Counted from the stretch's first letter, positions 18,141 through 26,768 are shown. The stretch: 64,000 bases of DNA from Thiohalocapsa sp. PB-PSB1 (GCA_016745215.1 CP050890.1:930001-994000), one strand, 5' to 3'. Made by a program: numbers and translations. Notes: generated by a model from the letters alone, not told the origin.

Positions 18141-19250
18141 ATGGATGATACTAAAAAGGTTTTGATACCAATTGCTATTGCCCTTCTGGTTTTGTTGGTC
18201 TATATGTCCACATTCACCGTGCAGCAATACGAAACAGCAATCAAACTGCGTCTTGGTGAAATCGTTGGCAGCGACTACAAACCGGGACTGCACTTCAAGG
18301 TGCCAATTTTAAATAGCATCATTAAGTTCGACGCGCGTATTCAGACTCTGGACTCACGACCAGAGCGCTTCCTGACCATCGAAAAGAAGGATGTTATCGT
18401 CGACTCGTACGCAAAATGGCGTATTAACAATGCAGCCCAATTCTTCCGTTCTACCGGTGGTGACAGCGCGCGAACTGCCCGCTTACTGTCAGAGCGCATC
18501 GATACCAGTTTGCGGGACGAGTTCGGCCGGCGCACAATCAAGGAGGTCGTATCCGAAGATCGCTTAGAGCTTATGCAGGTATTAACTAAACTAGTAGATA
18601 CGCAAGCAGCGGAACTTGGCGTTGAGGTCGTCGATGTTCGGGTAAAGAAGATCGATCTCCCCCCTGAGGTCAGTGAGTCAGTCTACAATCGCATGCGCGC
18701 TGAACGTGAACGCGTAGCCCGTGATCTACGAGCCAAGGGTTCGGAGGCCGCAGAGCGCATCCGTGCCGACGCCGACCGCCAACGAACTGTTACGCTTGCC
18801 GACGCCTATCGTGAAGCTGAAGAAACCCGCGGTATGGGTGATGCGAAGGCATCAGAAATTTTTGCTAAGGCATTCCAAGCAGACCCCGAATTCTATGCAT
18901 TCTATCGCAGCTTAAATGCTTATCGGCGCTCGTTTTTAGAATCAGGTAGCACCTTAGTGTTGGCACCAGACTCAGACTTCTTCAAATTTTTCAACCAACA
19001 GTTCGCGAGTTATCCTCCTCAGCTCTCCTCGTCCGACGCGCAGAGTCAAATACCAGCACAATCCTCGGTGACTATCCTGGAAGAGCCAGTGCAAATACAA
19101 ACACCGGTAAAGGAAGAAGTGCAGGCGCTGGTAAAGCCGCCAGCACCACAAGTGCAAGCAGTTAAGCAGGCGCAGACGCCAGTAGAGTCTTCACCAACAC
19201 CAGCGCCATTACCAGTAGATGCGAAAGCGCAGTCACCGGTAGAGCCTTAG
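18141..19250 (+). CDS. hflC: FtsH protease modulator HflC with unusual proline-rich C-terminal tail
   Basis: Partner of HflK around FtsH. An N-terminal membrane anchor (about residues 6-23) is followed by the Band-7 domain and a coiled coil ending in the conserved FYAFYRSLNAYRRSF and DSDFFKFF segments (about 250-285). The remaining ~75 residues (about 295-369) are a P, V, Q, E and K-rich tail (repeats such as TPVKEEVQ and AQTPVES) not expected in this family, whose members are usually about 290-335 residues. The TAG stop lies in the TTAG that borders a family D repeat. Confidence 0.93.
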   Translation: MDDTKKVLIPIAIALLVLLVYMSTFTVQQYETAIKLRLGEIVGSDYKPGLHFKVPILNSIIKFDARIQTLDSRPERFLTIEKKDVIVDSYAKWRINNAAQFFRSTGGDSARTARLLSERIDTSLRDEFGRRTIKEVVSEDRLELMQVLTKLVDTQAAELGVEVVDVRVKKIDLPPEVSESVYNRMRAERERVARDLRAKGSEAAERIRADADRQRTVTLADAYREAEETRGMGDAKASEIFAKAFQADPEFYAFYRSLNAYRRSFLESGSTLVLAPDSDFFKFFNQQFASYPPQLSSSDAQSQIPAQSSVTILEEPVQIQTPVKEEVQALVKPPAPQVQAVKQAQTPVESSPTPAPLPVDAKAQSPVEP

Positions 19251-19854
19251 TGATGGTACAAAAACAAGCTAAACAGGTTTTTGGCTTGGGTGCCGCCTGC
19301 CGGCTCATTCGCTACCGCTATCGGCGTCGGCATCGGTATCGAACTGACCAACCCGATATCCGCCAAGCTCCTCGCTGACCGCATCGCCACCCTGTCCGAG
19401 CTCCGTGAGCATGGCCACAAGACGATCGAGCAGTGCCTTTTGCTGGCTGTTGTCGTCTGCGGACAACGCTTCGCACACCAGCGTGAGCACGTCCTGAATC
19501 GCAGCGCACTCCAGCGCCGAGCCTCGTGCGCTTTCAAACGACCGGCGTCGATCCCCACTCGTCGCTGTGCCGTTACCCTCGGCAATGTTCAGCGCGATGG
19601 CCTGCAATGCGCGCCTAAGATGCGCACAGGCGTTGATCCTTCGCGTTACGCTGTCCTTTCACATGCTCGCAGTAGCGCTAGGCCCACAACCGACAGACTC
19701 GATGGCCGCACGCTCGACGTCGAGCTGCTCATGACCGAATGGCATAGGGCGTTTTCTCTCTCGATTCCGATTCCGATTCCGATAGCGACCCCGACCCCGA
19801 TTGCACTCCGCCGATGGCTGGATAGCGTTGTATCGGTTATTCATGAACCGCTAC
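19251..19854. repeat. Family D element, copy 1 (604 bp, TTAG-bounded)
   Basis: Aligns over its whole length with 50535-51134. Both begin TGATGGT(A/G)CA and end GAACCGCTAC, and both are bounded by TTAG on each side, while the sequence further out differs. Inside, on the minus strand, is a decayed four-helix-bundle gene, preceded by a short hexamer run of CGATTC type near 19763-19785. The left TTAG contains the hflC stop codon. The two copies differ by point changes and small indels. No transposase is encoded. Confidence 0.75.
19305..19745 (-). pseudogene. Decayed four-helix-bundle (S23 / 23S rRNA-intervening-sequence protein) gene, copy 1
   Basis: The frame starts MPFGHEQLDVERAAIE, then hits a stop and changes frame. 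It resumes as ALNIAEGNG, then RRSFESARGSALECAAIQDVL, ending in an acidic DTDADAD tail. ALNIAEG and ARGSALECAA are hallmarks of the S23/TIGR02436 family, whose members are small four-helix-bundle proteins sometimes encoded in intervening sequences of 23S rRNA. The middle helix is lost, so this is a pseudogene. Function in this host is unknown. Confidence 0.8.
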
Positions 19855-20026
19855 TTAGCAGGCCAGCTCACAATTACCTGCACTAGCCCCAGCCTCCGGG
19901 CAAAACTCAGCATCCGATCAAGTACAATCGAGTTGAAACCCTGTAGTTAAGTCACCTGTACACGAATAATGAGCGAAGCGGAACGCGCCGGTGATCCCGT
20001 CGTACCGATCCAAGTCGACAATCCGA

Positions 20027-20139
20027 GGCGATTTCCATCGAGAAACAGACTACTGGCCTGCCTTCTTATCCGGCATCGAGGTTGCGATAACCCGCACGTA
20101 GAGCGACCATGGTTGAGCTGCCGCTTCGCGAAGGTGCCG
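20027..20139. repeat. Family A element, copy 1 (right end missing)
   Basis: Begins GGCGATTTCCATCGAGAAAC and continues through the family core (CTTATCCGGCATCGAGGTTGCGA..., then CCGCTTCGCGAAGG) in the same orientation as the copies at 50404, 58610 and 59279. It then departs from the family before the expected right end. No target duplication can be seen. The rest of the 470-bp gap between the family D copy and the DUF2065 gene shows nothing recognisable. Confidence 0.7.
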
Positions 20140-20327
20140 CACACCCTGGGCCACCCACCTGCTTCATCAGCTCAATGCTGATCAGCGGTCTATCCTATCT
20201 GCCTGTCATCAGTCGCTACCGTATAGCGTTCCGTGATAGACAATCCGTCCGCCTTCTGCAATCATTTGTCACTTTGTGATCGCCTTATCCGAGTGGGCGG
20301 TGAACATGCATTCCGGGAATTCGCACC

Positions 20328-20513
20328 ATGTGGCATGATTTTCTGGTGGCACTAGCGCTGCTCTTCGTTATTGAAGGCATCGTGCCATTTCTGGCGCCGG
20401 ACAAGATGCGGCGAATTCTGATTGAGATGGCACGCCAGGATAACCGCAGTTTGCGAATCGCTGGACTCGTGAGTATGGCCTGCGGAGTGGGTCTGCTTCA
20501 TCTGATCAACTAA
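20328..20513 (+). CDS. DUF2065 family small membrane protein (YjeT-like)
   Basis: The 61 residues contain two hydrophobic helices (about 3-22 and 42-60) joined by a basic loop with the family-typical PDKMRRILIEMARQ. The function is unknown. The DUF2065 gene characteristically lies between hflC and purA or hisZ in gammaproteobacteria, as here. It probably sits in the inner membrane. Confidence 0.88.
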   Translation: MWHDFLVALALLFVIEGIVPFLAPDKMRRILIEMARQDNRSLRIAGLVSMACGVGLLHLIN

Positions 20514-20566
20514 ATGGCTGGCAAACTCATGTTTAGGCAGCCGAATACGAACGATCCAACATAGGT

Positions 20567-21757
20567 ATGAATGACGAGCGCTGGCTATTGCCCGCTGGAA
20601 TCGAAGAGGTTCTTCCCGCCGAAGCTGCTGAACTGGAGCGGCTGCGGCGGGCATTGCTGGATCTGTATGCGAGCTGGGGCTATGATCTGGTCATTCCCCC
20701 GATTATTGATTTCCTCGAAAGCCTGCTGACGGGAACTGGCCATGATCTGGATTTGCAGACCTTCAAGCTGACTGATCAACTCAGCGGCCGCATGCTCGGT
20801 GTGCGCGCGGACATGACACCGCAGGTCGCAAGAATTGACGCCCATCATTTGCGACGCGACCTACCGACCCGGCTTTGCTATCTAGGCACCATACTGCATA
20901 CTCGTACAGATGGTTTTGCTGGCAGTCGCTGCCCCATGCAGATCGGCGCGGAGATTTACGGGCACGACGGTTTGCAAAGCGATGTCGAGATCTTGCGCCT
21001 GATGGTCGCAACGTTGCAGACCGCTGGAATCAACTCAGCCTACCTGGATCTTGGCCATGTCGGAATCTATCGTGGGCTTGCCCGCCAGGCTGGTCTGGAT
21101 CATACCCGCGAAATGGCGCTGTTCGACGCACTGCAACGCAAGGCGGTTGCAGAGATTGCCGATCTGGTAGGTCAGTTCGGCTTGCGCCAAGAAATTGGTA
21201 ACATGTTGCTGGCGTTGCCGAATCTGGATGGCGCCGATGCCTTGGAGCGTGCGGAGTCCGTGCTGTCTGCGGCCGATGCTTCAGTGAAGGCAGCCGTGGC
21301 ACGCTTGCGTCATGTTGCAGAAGAAGTCCGGCGCTGGCTACCCGAATTGCCCGTGCATTTCGATTTGGCAGAATTGCGCGGCTACACCTACAAGACAGGT
21401 ATTGTTTTCGCTGCCTTTGCTCCCGGCTGGGGCTTGGAGATCGCACGCGGTGGACGTTACGATGATATCGGTCGCGTATTCGGTCGTGCGCGACCAGCAG
21501 TTGGCTTCAGCAGTGATTTGAAGGGTTTGATCGCCCTAAGCGGCAGTCCCGCGCCATATGATCCGGACGCAGATGCGATCTCGGCACCTTGGAATCCAGA
21601 CCCAGCGTTGCAAGCAGAAGTTGATCGCCTGCGGGCCTCCGGGCGGCGAGTAGTGCAACAATTACCGGATGATGTAGGCAGCGATCTGGTGCCGGGTTGT
21701 TCACGGTACTTGGCTCTAATGGATGGCGCTTGGCAAGTGCTGGATACGAAGCGATGA
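20567..21757 (+). CDS. hisZ: ATP phosphoribosyltransferase regulatory subunit HisZ
   Basis: A histidyl-tRNA-synthetase-like protein that lacks aminoacylation activity and activates the short-form HisG in the first step of histidine synthesis. It has the class II core (LLPAGIEEVLPAEA near the start, LGVRADMTPQVARIDAHHL, a RYDDIG motif near 300) and no anticodon-binding C-terminal domain, at 396 residues. It lies between the DUF2065 gene and purA, a common gammaproteobacterial arrangement. A family A element begins 7 nt after its stop. Confidence 0.93.
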   Translation: MNDERWLLPAGIEEVLPAEAAELERLRRALLDLYASWGYDLVIPPIIDFLESLLTGTGHDLDLQTFKLTDQLSGRMLGVRADMTPQVARIDAHHLRRDLPTRLCYLGTILHTRTDGFAGSRCPMQIGAEIYGHDGLQSDVEILRLMVATLQTAGINSAYLDLGHVGIYRGLARQAGLDHTREMALFDALQRKAVAEIADLVGQFGLRQEIGNMLLALPNLDGADALERAESVLSAADASVKAAVARLRHVAEEVRRWLPELPVHFDLAELRGYTYKTGIVFAAFAPGWGLEIARGGRYDDIGRVFGRARPAVGFSSDLKGLIALSGSPAPYDPDADAISAPWNPDPALQAEVDRLRASGRRVVQQLPDDVGSDLVPGCSRYLALMDGAWQVLDTKR

Positions 21758-21764
21758 ACGGTAA

Positions 21765-21919
21765 GGCGATCGTCGGAGAGAAATAGGCTAACTGGCGCCG
21801 GATTCTCGTTCGCCTTCGCGAAGCGGCAGCCCGCCCACAGCCGCTCTATGGGCGGGTTATCGCAACCGATGCCTGACGAGAAGACAAGCCAGGTAGTTTA
21901 TTTCTCGACAGAAATCGCC
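21765..21919. repeat. Family A element, copy 2 (complete, TAA duplication)
   Basis: 155 bp between hisZ and purA, flanked by TAA at 21762-21764 and 21920-21922. The left end is GGCGATCGTCGGAGAG and the right end is the complement of GGCGATTTCTGTCGAG. The inner part forms a strong hairpin (CCCGCCCA ... TGGGCGGG). This is the cleanest uninterrupted copy in the forward orientation. Confidence 0.85.
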
Positions 21920-21991
21920 TAAGCAAGCGTCGAGGGCGCCCATTGTGGACGGCGCCTTACGAAACTCTGATAGTTGCATTGTGAGGGCTGA

Positions 21992-23287
21992 ATGGGTACT
22001 AACCTAGTCGTTATCGGCGCCCAGTGGGGCGACGAGGGTAAGGGTAAGGTCGTTGATCTGCTGACGGAACAAGCCGATGCAGTGGTGCGTTTTCAGGGTG
22101 GCCACAATGCCGGCCATACGTTGGTCATTGATGGGAAGCAGACGATTCTGCATCTAATACCTTCCGGCATCCTGCACGACGATGTGCGCTGCATGATCGG
22201 TAACGGAGTGGTGTTGTCGATGCCTGCGCTGTTGTCGGAATTGGAGTCGCTAGAGGGGACAGGTTTGCCAGTGCGTGAGCGACTGTTCATCAGTCCTGCT
22301 TGTGCATTGATTCTTCCCCTTCACATCGCACTGGATCAAGCGCGGGAGCGCGCGCGCGGTGGTCAGGCCATCGGCACCACCGGCCGCGGCATCGGGCCGG
22401 CATACGAAGACAAGATTGCCCGGCGCGGTATCCGTGTCGGCGAGCTGCTGGACGCTGACCGCTTCGAACAGCGGTTGCGTGAGATAGCGGATTATCACAA
22501 TTTCGCACTGCAGCATTACTTTCACGCTGCGCCGCTGGATGTCTCCGCGATGCTTGATGAGGCGCTACGGCAGGGTGAGCGGATTGCACCCATGCTGGCT
22601 GACGTCGCCGGTCTGCTGCATGAATGCCTACAGAATGGCGACAACATTTTATTCGAAGGCGCGCAGGGTGCGCTGCTCGACATTGACCATGGTACTTATC
22701 CCTATGTGACGTCGTCTACCACCACCGCCGGTGGAGCCGCCAGCGGAAGTGGCGTTGGGCCGCTTGATATCGATTACATTCTCGGCATTGTGAAGGCTTA
22801 TACCACACGCGTTGGCAGCGGGCCGTTTCCTACCGAATTGTTCGATGCTGACGGTGACCGTCTTGGTAAGAAAGGCCATGAGTTTGGCGCTACCACCGGC
22901 CGTAAGCGTCGTTGTGGCTGGCTGGACATGGTCGCATTGCGGCGCTCGTTCTCGATAAACAGCTTGTCGGGTCTCTGTATTACCAAGCTCGATGTGCTTG
23001 ACGGCATGCAAAATTTGCGCATCTGCACGGCATATGAGTTGGACGGTCAAGTGCTCGATGTGCCACCAATCGATGTCGAGGAGTTGGCACGCTGTAAACC
23101 CCGGTTCATTGATATGCCTGGTTGGAGCGAGTCAACACTTGGTGCGGAGTCTCTCGACGCGCTGCCGAAACGTGCGCGGGATTATTTGAATAAAATCGAA
23201 GAATTAGGTGGTGTGCCGATTGATATCGTTTCCACCGGGCCAGATCGAGCGCAGACACTGATCGTTCGGCATCCGTTCAGCACTTGA
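21992..23287 (+). CDS. purA: Adenylosuccinate synthetase
   Basis: GTP-dependent condensation of IMP with aspartate, the first committed step to AMP. Contains QWGDEGKGKVVD near residues 10-20, GGHNAGHT near 38, the IGTTGRGIGPAYEDK segment near 128 and VGSGPFPTEL near 270. Length 431, usual. The ATG lies 72 bp after the family A element, so its promoter region may include or overlap that element. Confidence 0.97.
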   Translation: MGTNLVVIGAQWGDEGKGKVVDLLTEQADAVVRFQGGHNAGHTLVIDGKQTILHLIPSGILHDDVRCMIGNGVVLSMPALLSELESLEGTGLPVRERLFISPACALILPLHIALDQARERARGGQAIGTTGRGIGPAYEDKIARRGIRVGELLDADRFEQRLREIADYHNFALQHYFHAAPLDVSAMLDEALRQGERIAPMLADVAGLLHECLQNGDNILFEGAQGALLDIDHGTYPYVTSSTTTAGGAASGSGVGPLDIDYILGIVKAYTTRVGSGPFPTELFDADGDRLGKKGHEFGATTGRKRRCGWLDMVALRRSFSINSLSGLCITKLDVLDGMQNLRICTAYELDGQVLDVPPIDVEELARCKPRFIDMPGWSESTLGAESLDALPKRARDYLNKIEELGGVPIDIVSTGPDRAQTLIVRHPFST

Positions 23288-23330
23288 TCGCGCCATGCAT
23301 CGGATCTCCCGAGTCCGTCTGGTCATGATC

Positions 23331-23360
23331 ACCGCTGGTAGCTTGCTGATCTCCAGCGGT
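23331..23360. other. Hairpin downstream of purA
   Basis: The 8-bp perfect stem ACCGCTGG / CCAGCGGT has a 14-nt loop and further GATC pairing with a one-base bulge. It lies 44 bp past the purA stop. There is no T-run after it, so it could be a 3'-end-protecting hairpin or a factor-dependent stop rather than a standard intrinsic terminator. Confidence 0.35.
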
Positions 23361-23690
23361 CGATCTGTCAGACGACGTGGAATTGACGCTCGCCTCGCCG
23401 AGATGACCATGTGAGCATAGCAGATTGTGTGCATACCGGTCCGACGCACAAGGCGCATCGGCATGCTGACTTGCAGCAATCTGCTGCGTGGGCGGTGTTG
23501 TCGAGCGTCTGAGCCGGACGGCGCAAAATGAAATGATCAATGTTACTACTACCATGCTCGGCTTGGCTGTTGGCTCCAAGTTATCCGCGGATACCTTTCT
23601 GATACTTTCTGGTATTGGAGACCCGGGGCGTTCTGGTACTGGGTGCGTTGGCGTTTTATATCGGTACCGCGGCTGGCGTGGTAATGGTAA

Positions 23691-23988
23691 GGCGATTGCC
23701 GGAGAGAAACAGACCAACTGGCGCCGGATTCTCGTTCGCCATCGCGAAACGAGGCCTTGTTCATAACTCCGACCAAGTGACGAGCGGATGCGTGGGGCTT
23801 TTCCGTAAGGTTTTGGTTTTAAGGTTAAAATACTGCGCCGTTCGAGGTTAACTCTCAAGGCTTGGCCGAGCTTATGAACAAGGCCCGAAACGACAACCCT
23901 CCCATAGCCGCTCTATGGGTGGGTTACCGCCACGTCGAGGCCGGATGAGAAGACAAGCCAGGTGGTCTGTTTCTCCACAGAAATCACC
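23691..23988. repeat. Family A element, copy 3, split by a family B insertion
   Basis: The left end GGCGATTGCCGGAGAG follows a TAA at 23688-23690; the right end reads AAATCACC and its flanking triplet has decayed to AAA. With the 132-bp family B element and its 8-bp duplication removed, the length is 158 bp, matching the intact copies. The rest of 23361-24308 shows no recognisable gene. Confidence 0.8.
23753..23884. mobile_element. Family B miniature element, copy 1 (132 bp)
   Basis: Has 14-bp perfect terminal inverted repeats GGCCTTGTTCATAA and an 8-bp target duplication CGAAACGA (23745-23752 and 23885-23892). It is inserted inside family A copy 3. It has the same length and orientation as 58680-58811, at about 85 percent identity by eye. 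No coding capacity. Confidence 0.85.
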
Positions 23989-24308
23989 AAAAACCATGCA
24001 TCGCCTGAGTCCGGGTAAGAGCGTCGGGGTAAGATCCATCCCTTGATTGGTGCCGCGGACATGTCTGCTATGCCCATGGCAGCCAGGGTTGTCAATAAAG
24101 TTGGACTCGAGGCGGACAAGTATCATTTTTTGCTGATGCATGCCATGGGGCTGAAAGTTGCCGGGGTGATAGGGGGTAATAGGATCAGCTGTCGCTGCCG
24201 GTATTCTTTTGGCTCCAACCGGAAATGCTTAAACGGAACCAGCGCCTAATCAGGCCCCATCGGTGTTTTCAGGCGATACTCTTTAGGTTTTGGCTTAACT
24301 GCAATCCA

Positions 24309-24338
24309 TTGACAGTACTGCTGACTTTGCTCTAGACT
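24309..24338 (+). promoter_or_regulatory. Candidate sigma-70 promoter for yceD-rpmF
   Basis: TTGACA, an 18-nt spacer, then TAGACT, ending 9 nt before the yceD ATG. The -35 matches consensus perfectly and the -10 matches 4 of 6. The predicted start point is only a few bases before the ATG, so the transcript would have almost no leader. Confidence 0.4.
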
Positions 24339-24347
24339 AGGCGGCTT

Positions 24348-24995
24348 ATGTGCAACCCACTGCCAGAACTGCTAGACCCATTTCAATCGGTTGCGCTGCA
24401 TTCATGCTTCGAGGGCAGTATTCCGCTCGCCCATTTCGAGCGGCTCGGCCCGATGCTATTGAATACTGATGGATTGGTGAGTTATAGGCTTCATTTCTGT
24501 CGTGATGCGGCTGGTTTGTCGGTAATATCCGGTACCATCAATACAGAACTGATACTTTGCTGTCAACGCTGTAACGGTAAATTATCGCAGCCCGTTCATA
24601 CAAATTTGAGTTTGGCCCTAATTGAAAGTATTGACCAGTGCTCATTGCTGCCGGAGCATTATGATCCGGTCTTAATCGATGATCGGCTACTGCATCCTGG
24701 GGACCTGATCGAAGACGAGCTAATCCTATCTGTGCCGCTGATTCCTCGACACACTGAAGGCAGTTGCGAGATCTCCCGACCTGAATTGCTATTGCATACC
24801 GAACTTCGCTCAGATCACTTAGGGTCGCATGGCGATTGCATCGATACGAAGGTATTGAATGCTGCAAGTCAAAGGGAGCCTGACCGACAGAAGCCCAATC
24901 GACACAAACCCGACCAGAATCGCAAACAAGTAACAGACTCTACTCAGATACAACACCCATTCGCCAAGCTGATCGACCTTAAACGGCGTACATAG
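24348..24995 (+). CDS. yceD: YceD (DUF177) family protein
   Basis: The DUF177 protein is encoded before rpmF and is linked to 23S rRNA or L32 levels. The core (about residues 1-155) has GTINTELILCCQRCNGKLSQP with the CxxC pair and a conserved GDLIEDELILSVPLIPRH segment. It is 215 residues, longer than the usual ~170-180, because of a charged, Gln/Lys/Arg-rich tail (QREPDRQKPNRHKP region) before a normal-looking final PFAKLIDLKRR. No clear SD precedes the ATG, in line with a very short leader. Confidence 0.88.
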   Translation: MCNPLPELLDPFQSVALHSCFEGSIPLAHFERLGPMLLNTDGLVSYRLHFCRDAAGLSVISGTINTELILCCQRCNGKLSQPVHTNLSLALIESIDQCSLLPEHYDPVLIDDRLLHPGDLIEDELILSVPLIPRHTEGSCEISRPELLLHTELRSDHLGSHGDCIDTKVLNAASQREPDRQKPNRHKPDQNRKQVTDSTQIQHPFAKLIDLKRRT

Positions 24996-25074
24996 TCGAC
25001 ATCGGCGCAGTCTTGGCAGCGGAGAACTTCCTACCACCTGTGGACTTAACCGAGAGAGCAATCCAGAGAATATC

Positions 25075-25254
25075 ATGGCCGTTCAACAGAATAGAAAAAC
25101 GCCATCGAAGCGTGGTATGCGCCGCTCTCATGATGCGCTGTCCTCCCCCACTCTATCGGAGGATCAGACGACGGGCGAAATCCATCGACGGCATCACCTG
25201 ACACCGGATGGTTTTTATCGAGGCCGAAAAATTCTCGACAAAGCCGCCGAGTGA
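25075..25254 (+). CDS. rpmF: 50S ribosomal protein L32
   Basis: Encodes 59 residues beginning MAVQQNRKTPSKRGMRRSH, with EIHRRHHLTPDGFYRGRKIL at the end: a textbook L32. It lies 79 bp after yceD, as in the conserved yceD-rpmF-plsX-fab order. The sequence around its stop codon is imperfectly repeated immediately downstream (CTCGACAA...GCCGAGTGAAATC twice), apparently a tandem duplication of the 3' end. Confidence 0.96.
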   Translation: MAVQQNRKTPSKRGMRRSHDALSSPTLSEDQTTGEIHRRHHLTPDGFYRGRKILDKAAE

Positions 25255-25724
25255 AATCCTCGACAAGGCCGAGTGAAATCATGCCGGCTTGGCTTGATTT
25301 TACAGCATGGGCTTATAAGTATCTGACCTGCAACCAAACTCCCACTCAAACTCTGGCCTGAATCTCGCTAGAATCTGCCAAAATTTAATGGATAATGTTC
25401 CCGATTGTCGAGCGGTCCATGCGAACTGGCAAAACCTTGGTATTTGCGCAACTCGCGTCGATGAACATCGCTGCACGATGCCTTTTCATCGCTTTTTTTT
25501 GGCGCATGCTAGAAATCCAACCCGCTGCTCGGGTTCCGCTTCGCGGCAGCCGTTGGTGTCCAAGGGCACTGCCACGAGCTTTACCAGGCTTTTGGCAATC
25601 TACCTCACGCCTGGCAAAGCACTCAGATGGCTCGGTTAATCATGGAACTTGAAAGTCGGCAACTCGCGTTGAAACAAAGGTGCCAGGGTGTTGACATAAC
25701 CACTTTTCGAGTAGGAGCGCGGTA
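25255..25724. other. 470-bp intergenic region between rpmF and plsX
   Basis: Starts with the duplicated rpmF end. Beyond that there is a T8 run near 25493-25500 and GC-rich stretches, but no credible gene. It is unusually long for this junction and probably holds the promoter for plsX and the fab genes. A TTGACA lies near 25690, but no good -10 follows it. Confidence 0.4.
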
Positions 25725-26768
25725 ATGGGTCAACGTCTGACCATTGCGCTGGATGCCATGGGCGGAGATCATGGTGTGCACACTGTCATTCCCGCGGCCC
25801 TGGCATTTGCCAACCGTTCTCCCGATGTAGACTTGATCTTAGTGGGCAGGCAAGATGTTATCGAGTCACGGCTTGCCGCCCTCTCTTCAATAGTAGCGGA
25901 TCGCTCCAGGTTACGGGTGCAGCATGCGTCCCAGGTGGTCGAAATGGACGAACTACCGTCCAAAGCATTGCGCACCAAGAAAGACTCATCAATGCGCGTC
26001 GCAATAGACTTGGTCAAATCCGGCCAAGCGCACGCTTGCGTCAGCGCCGGCAACACCGGCGCCCTGATGGCAACAGCGCGCTTTGTACTCAAGACCCTAC
26101 CCCAAGTCGACCGGCCCGCGATCATTTCCTCCATGCCATCTTTAAATGGCATGACGCATATGCTGGACTTGGGCGCCAACGTAGACTGCAGCGCGGAGCA
26201 ATTGTTTCAGTTTGCAGTCATGGGTAGTGAATTGGTTCGTGCTGTTCAGGGTATCGAACAGCCCAGAGTTGGGCTGCTCAACATCGGCGCCGAAGAGATC
26301 AAAGGCAATGATCAGGTGCGCAAAGCGCATGAACTGATCGCTGCCAGCTCGCTGAACTATGTCGGCTATGTCGAAGGTGACGATATCTATATGGGCGGAA
26401 TTGACGTGATCGTTGCCGACGGCTTTGTCGGCAATGTCGCATTAAAGAGCAGCGAAGGCGTGGCCAAACTCGTATCGCATATGTTAGGGCAACACTTTCG
26501 TAAGAATTTGGCCACGCGTTTGGCCGGGATTGTCGCGATGCCTGTATTGCGGGCTTTTAAACGCCAGGTAGACCCACGCGCTTACAATGGTGCCAGTCTT
26601 GTTGGACTACGTGGTATTGTCATAAAAAGTCACGGCAGTGCCGATCAGATTGCTTTCGAACATGCGATTCATATCGCTGAACAAGAGATACATGCCCGCG
26701 TGATTAAACGTATAGAGCATGAGGTAAGCGCTCATCTGGAAGAGCAGCACGTAAAGGTTATGGCGTGA
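25725..26768 (+). CDS. plsX: Phosphate acyltransferase PlsX
   Basis: Converts acyl-ACP to acyl-phosphate for phospholipid synthesis. The N-terminus ALDAMGGDHG, the VSAGNTGALMA segment near 105 and GNVALKSSEG near 235 are family signatures. Length 347, usual. TAGGAG precedes the ATG. The stop overlaps the GTG of fabH (GTGA). Confidence 0.96.
   Translation: MGQRLTIALDAMGGDHGVHTVIPAALAFANRSPDVDLILVGRQDVIESRLAALSSIVADRSRLRVQHASQVVEMDELPSKALRTKKDSSMRVAIDLVKSGQAHACVSAGNTGALMATARFVLKTLPQVDRPAIISSMPSLNGMTHMLDLGANVDCSAEQLFQFAVMGSELVRAVQGIEQPRVGLLNIGAEEIKGNDQVRKAHELIAASSLNYVGYVEGDDIYMGGIDVIVADGFVGNVALKSSEGVAKLVSHMLGQHFRKNLATRLAGIVAMPVLRAFKRQVDPRAYNGASLVGLRGIVIKSHGSADQIAFEHAIHIAEQEIHARVIKRIEHEVSAHLEEQHVKVMA

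Noticed and set aside
19251..19854. Diversity-generating retroelement accessory (Avd-like four-helix protein)
   Set aside because: The ALNIAEG and ARGSALECAA motifs fit S23-type proteins, and there is no reverse transcriptase or template/variable repeat nearby.
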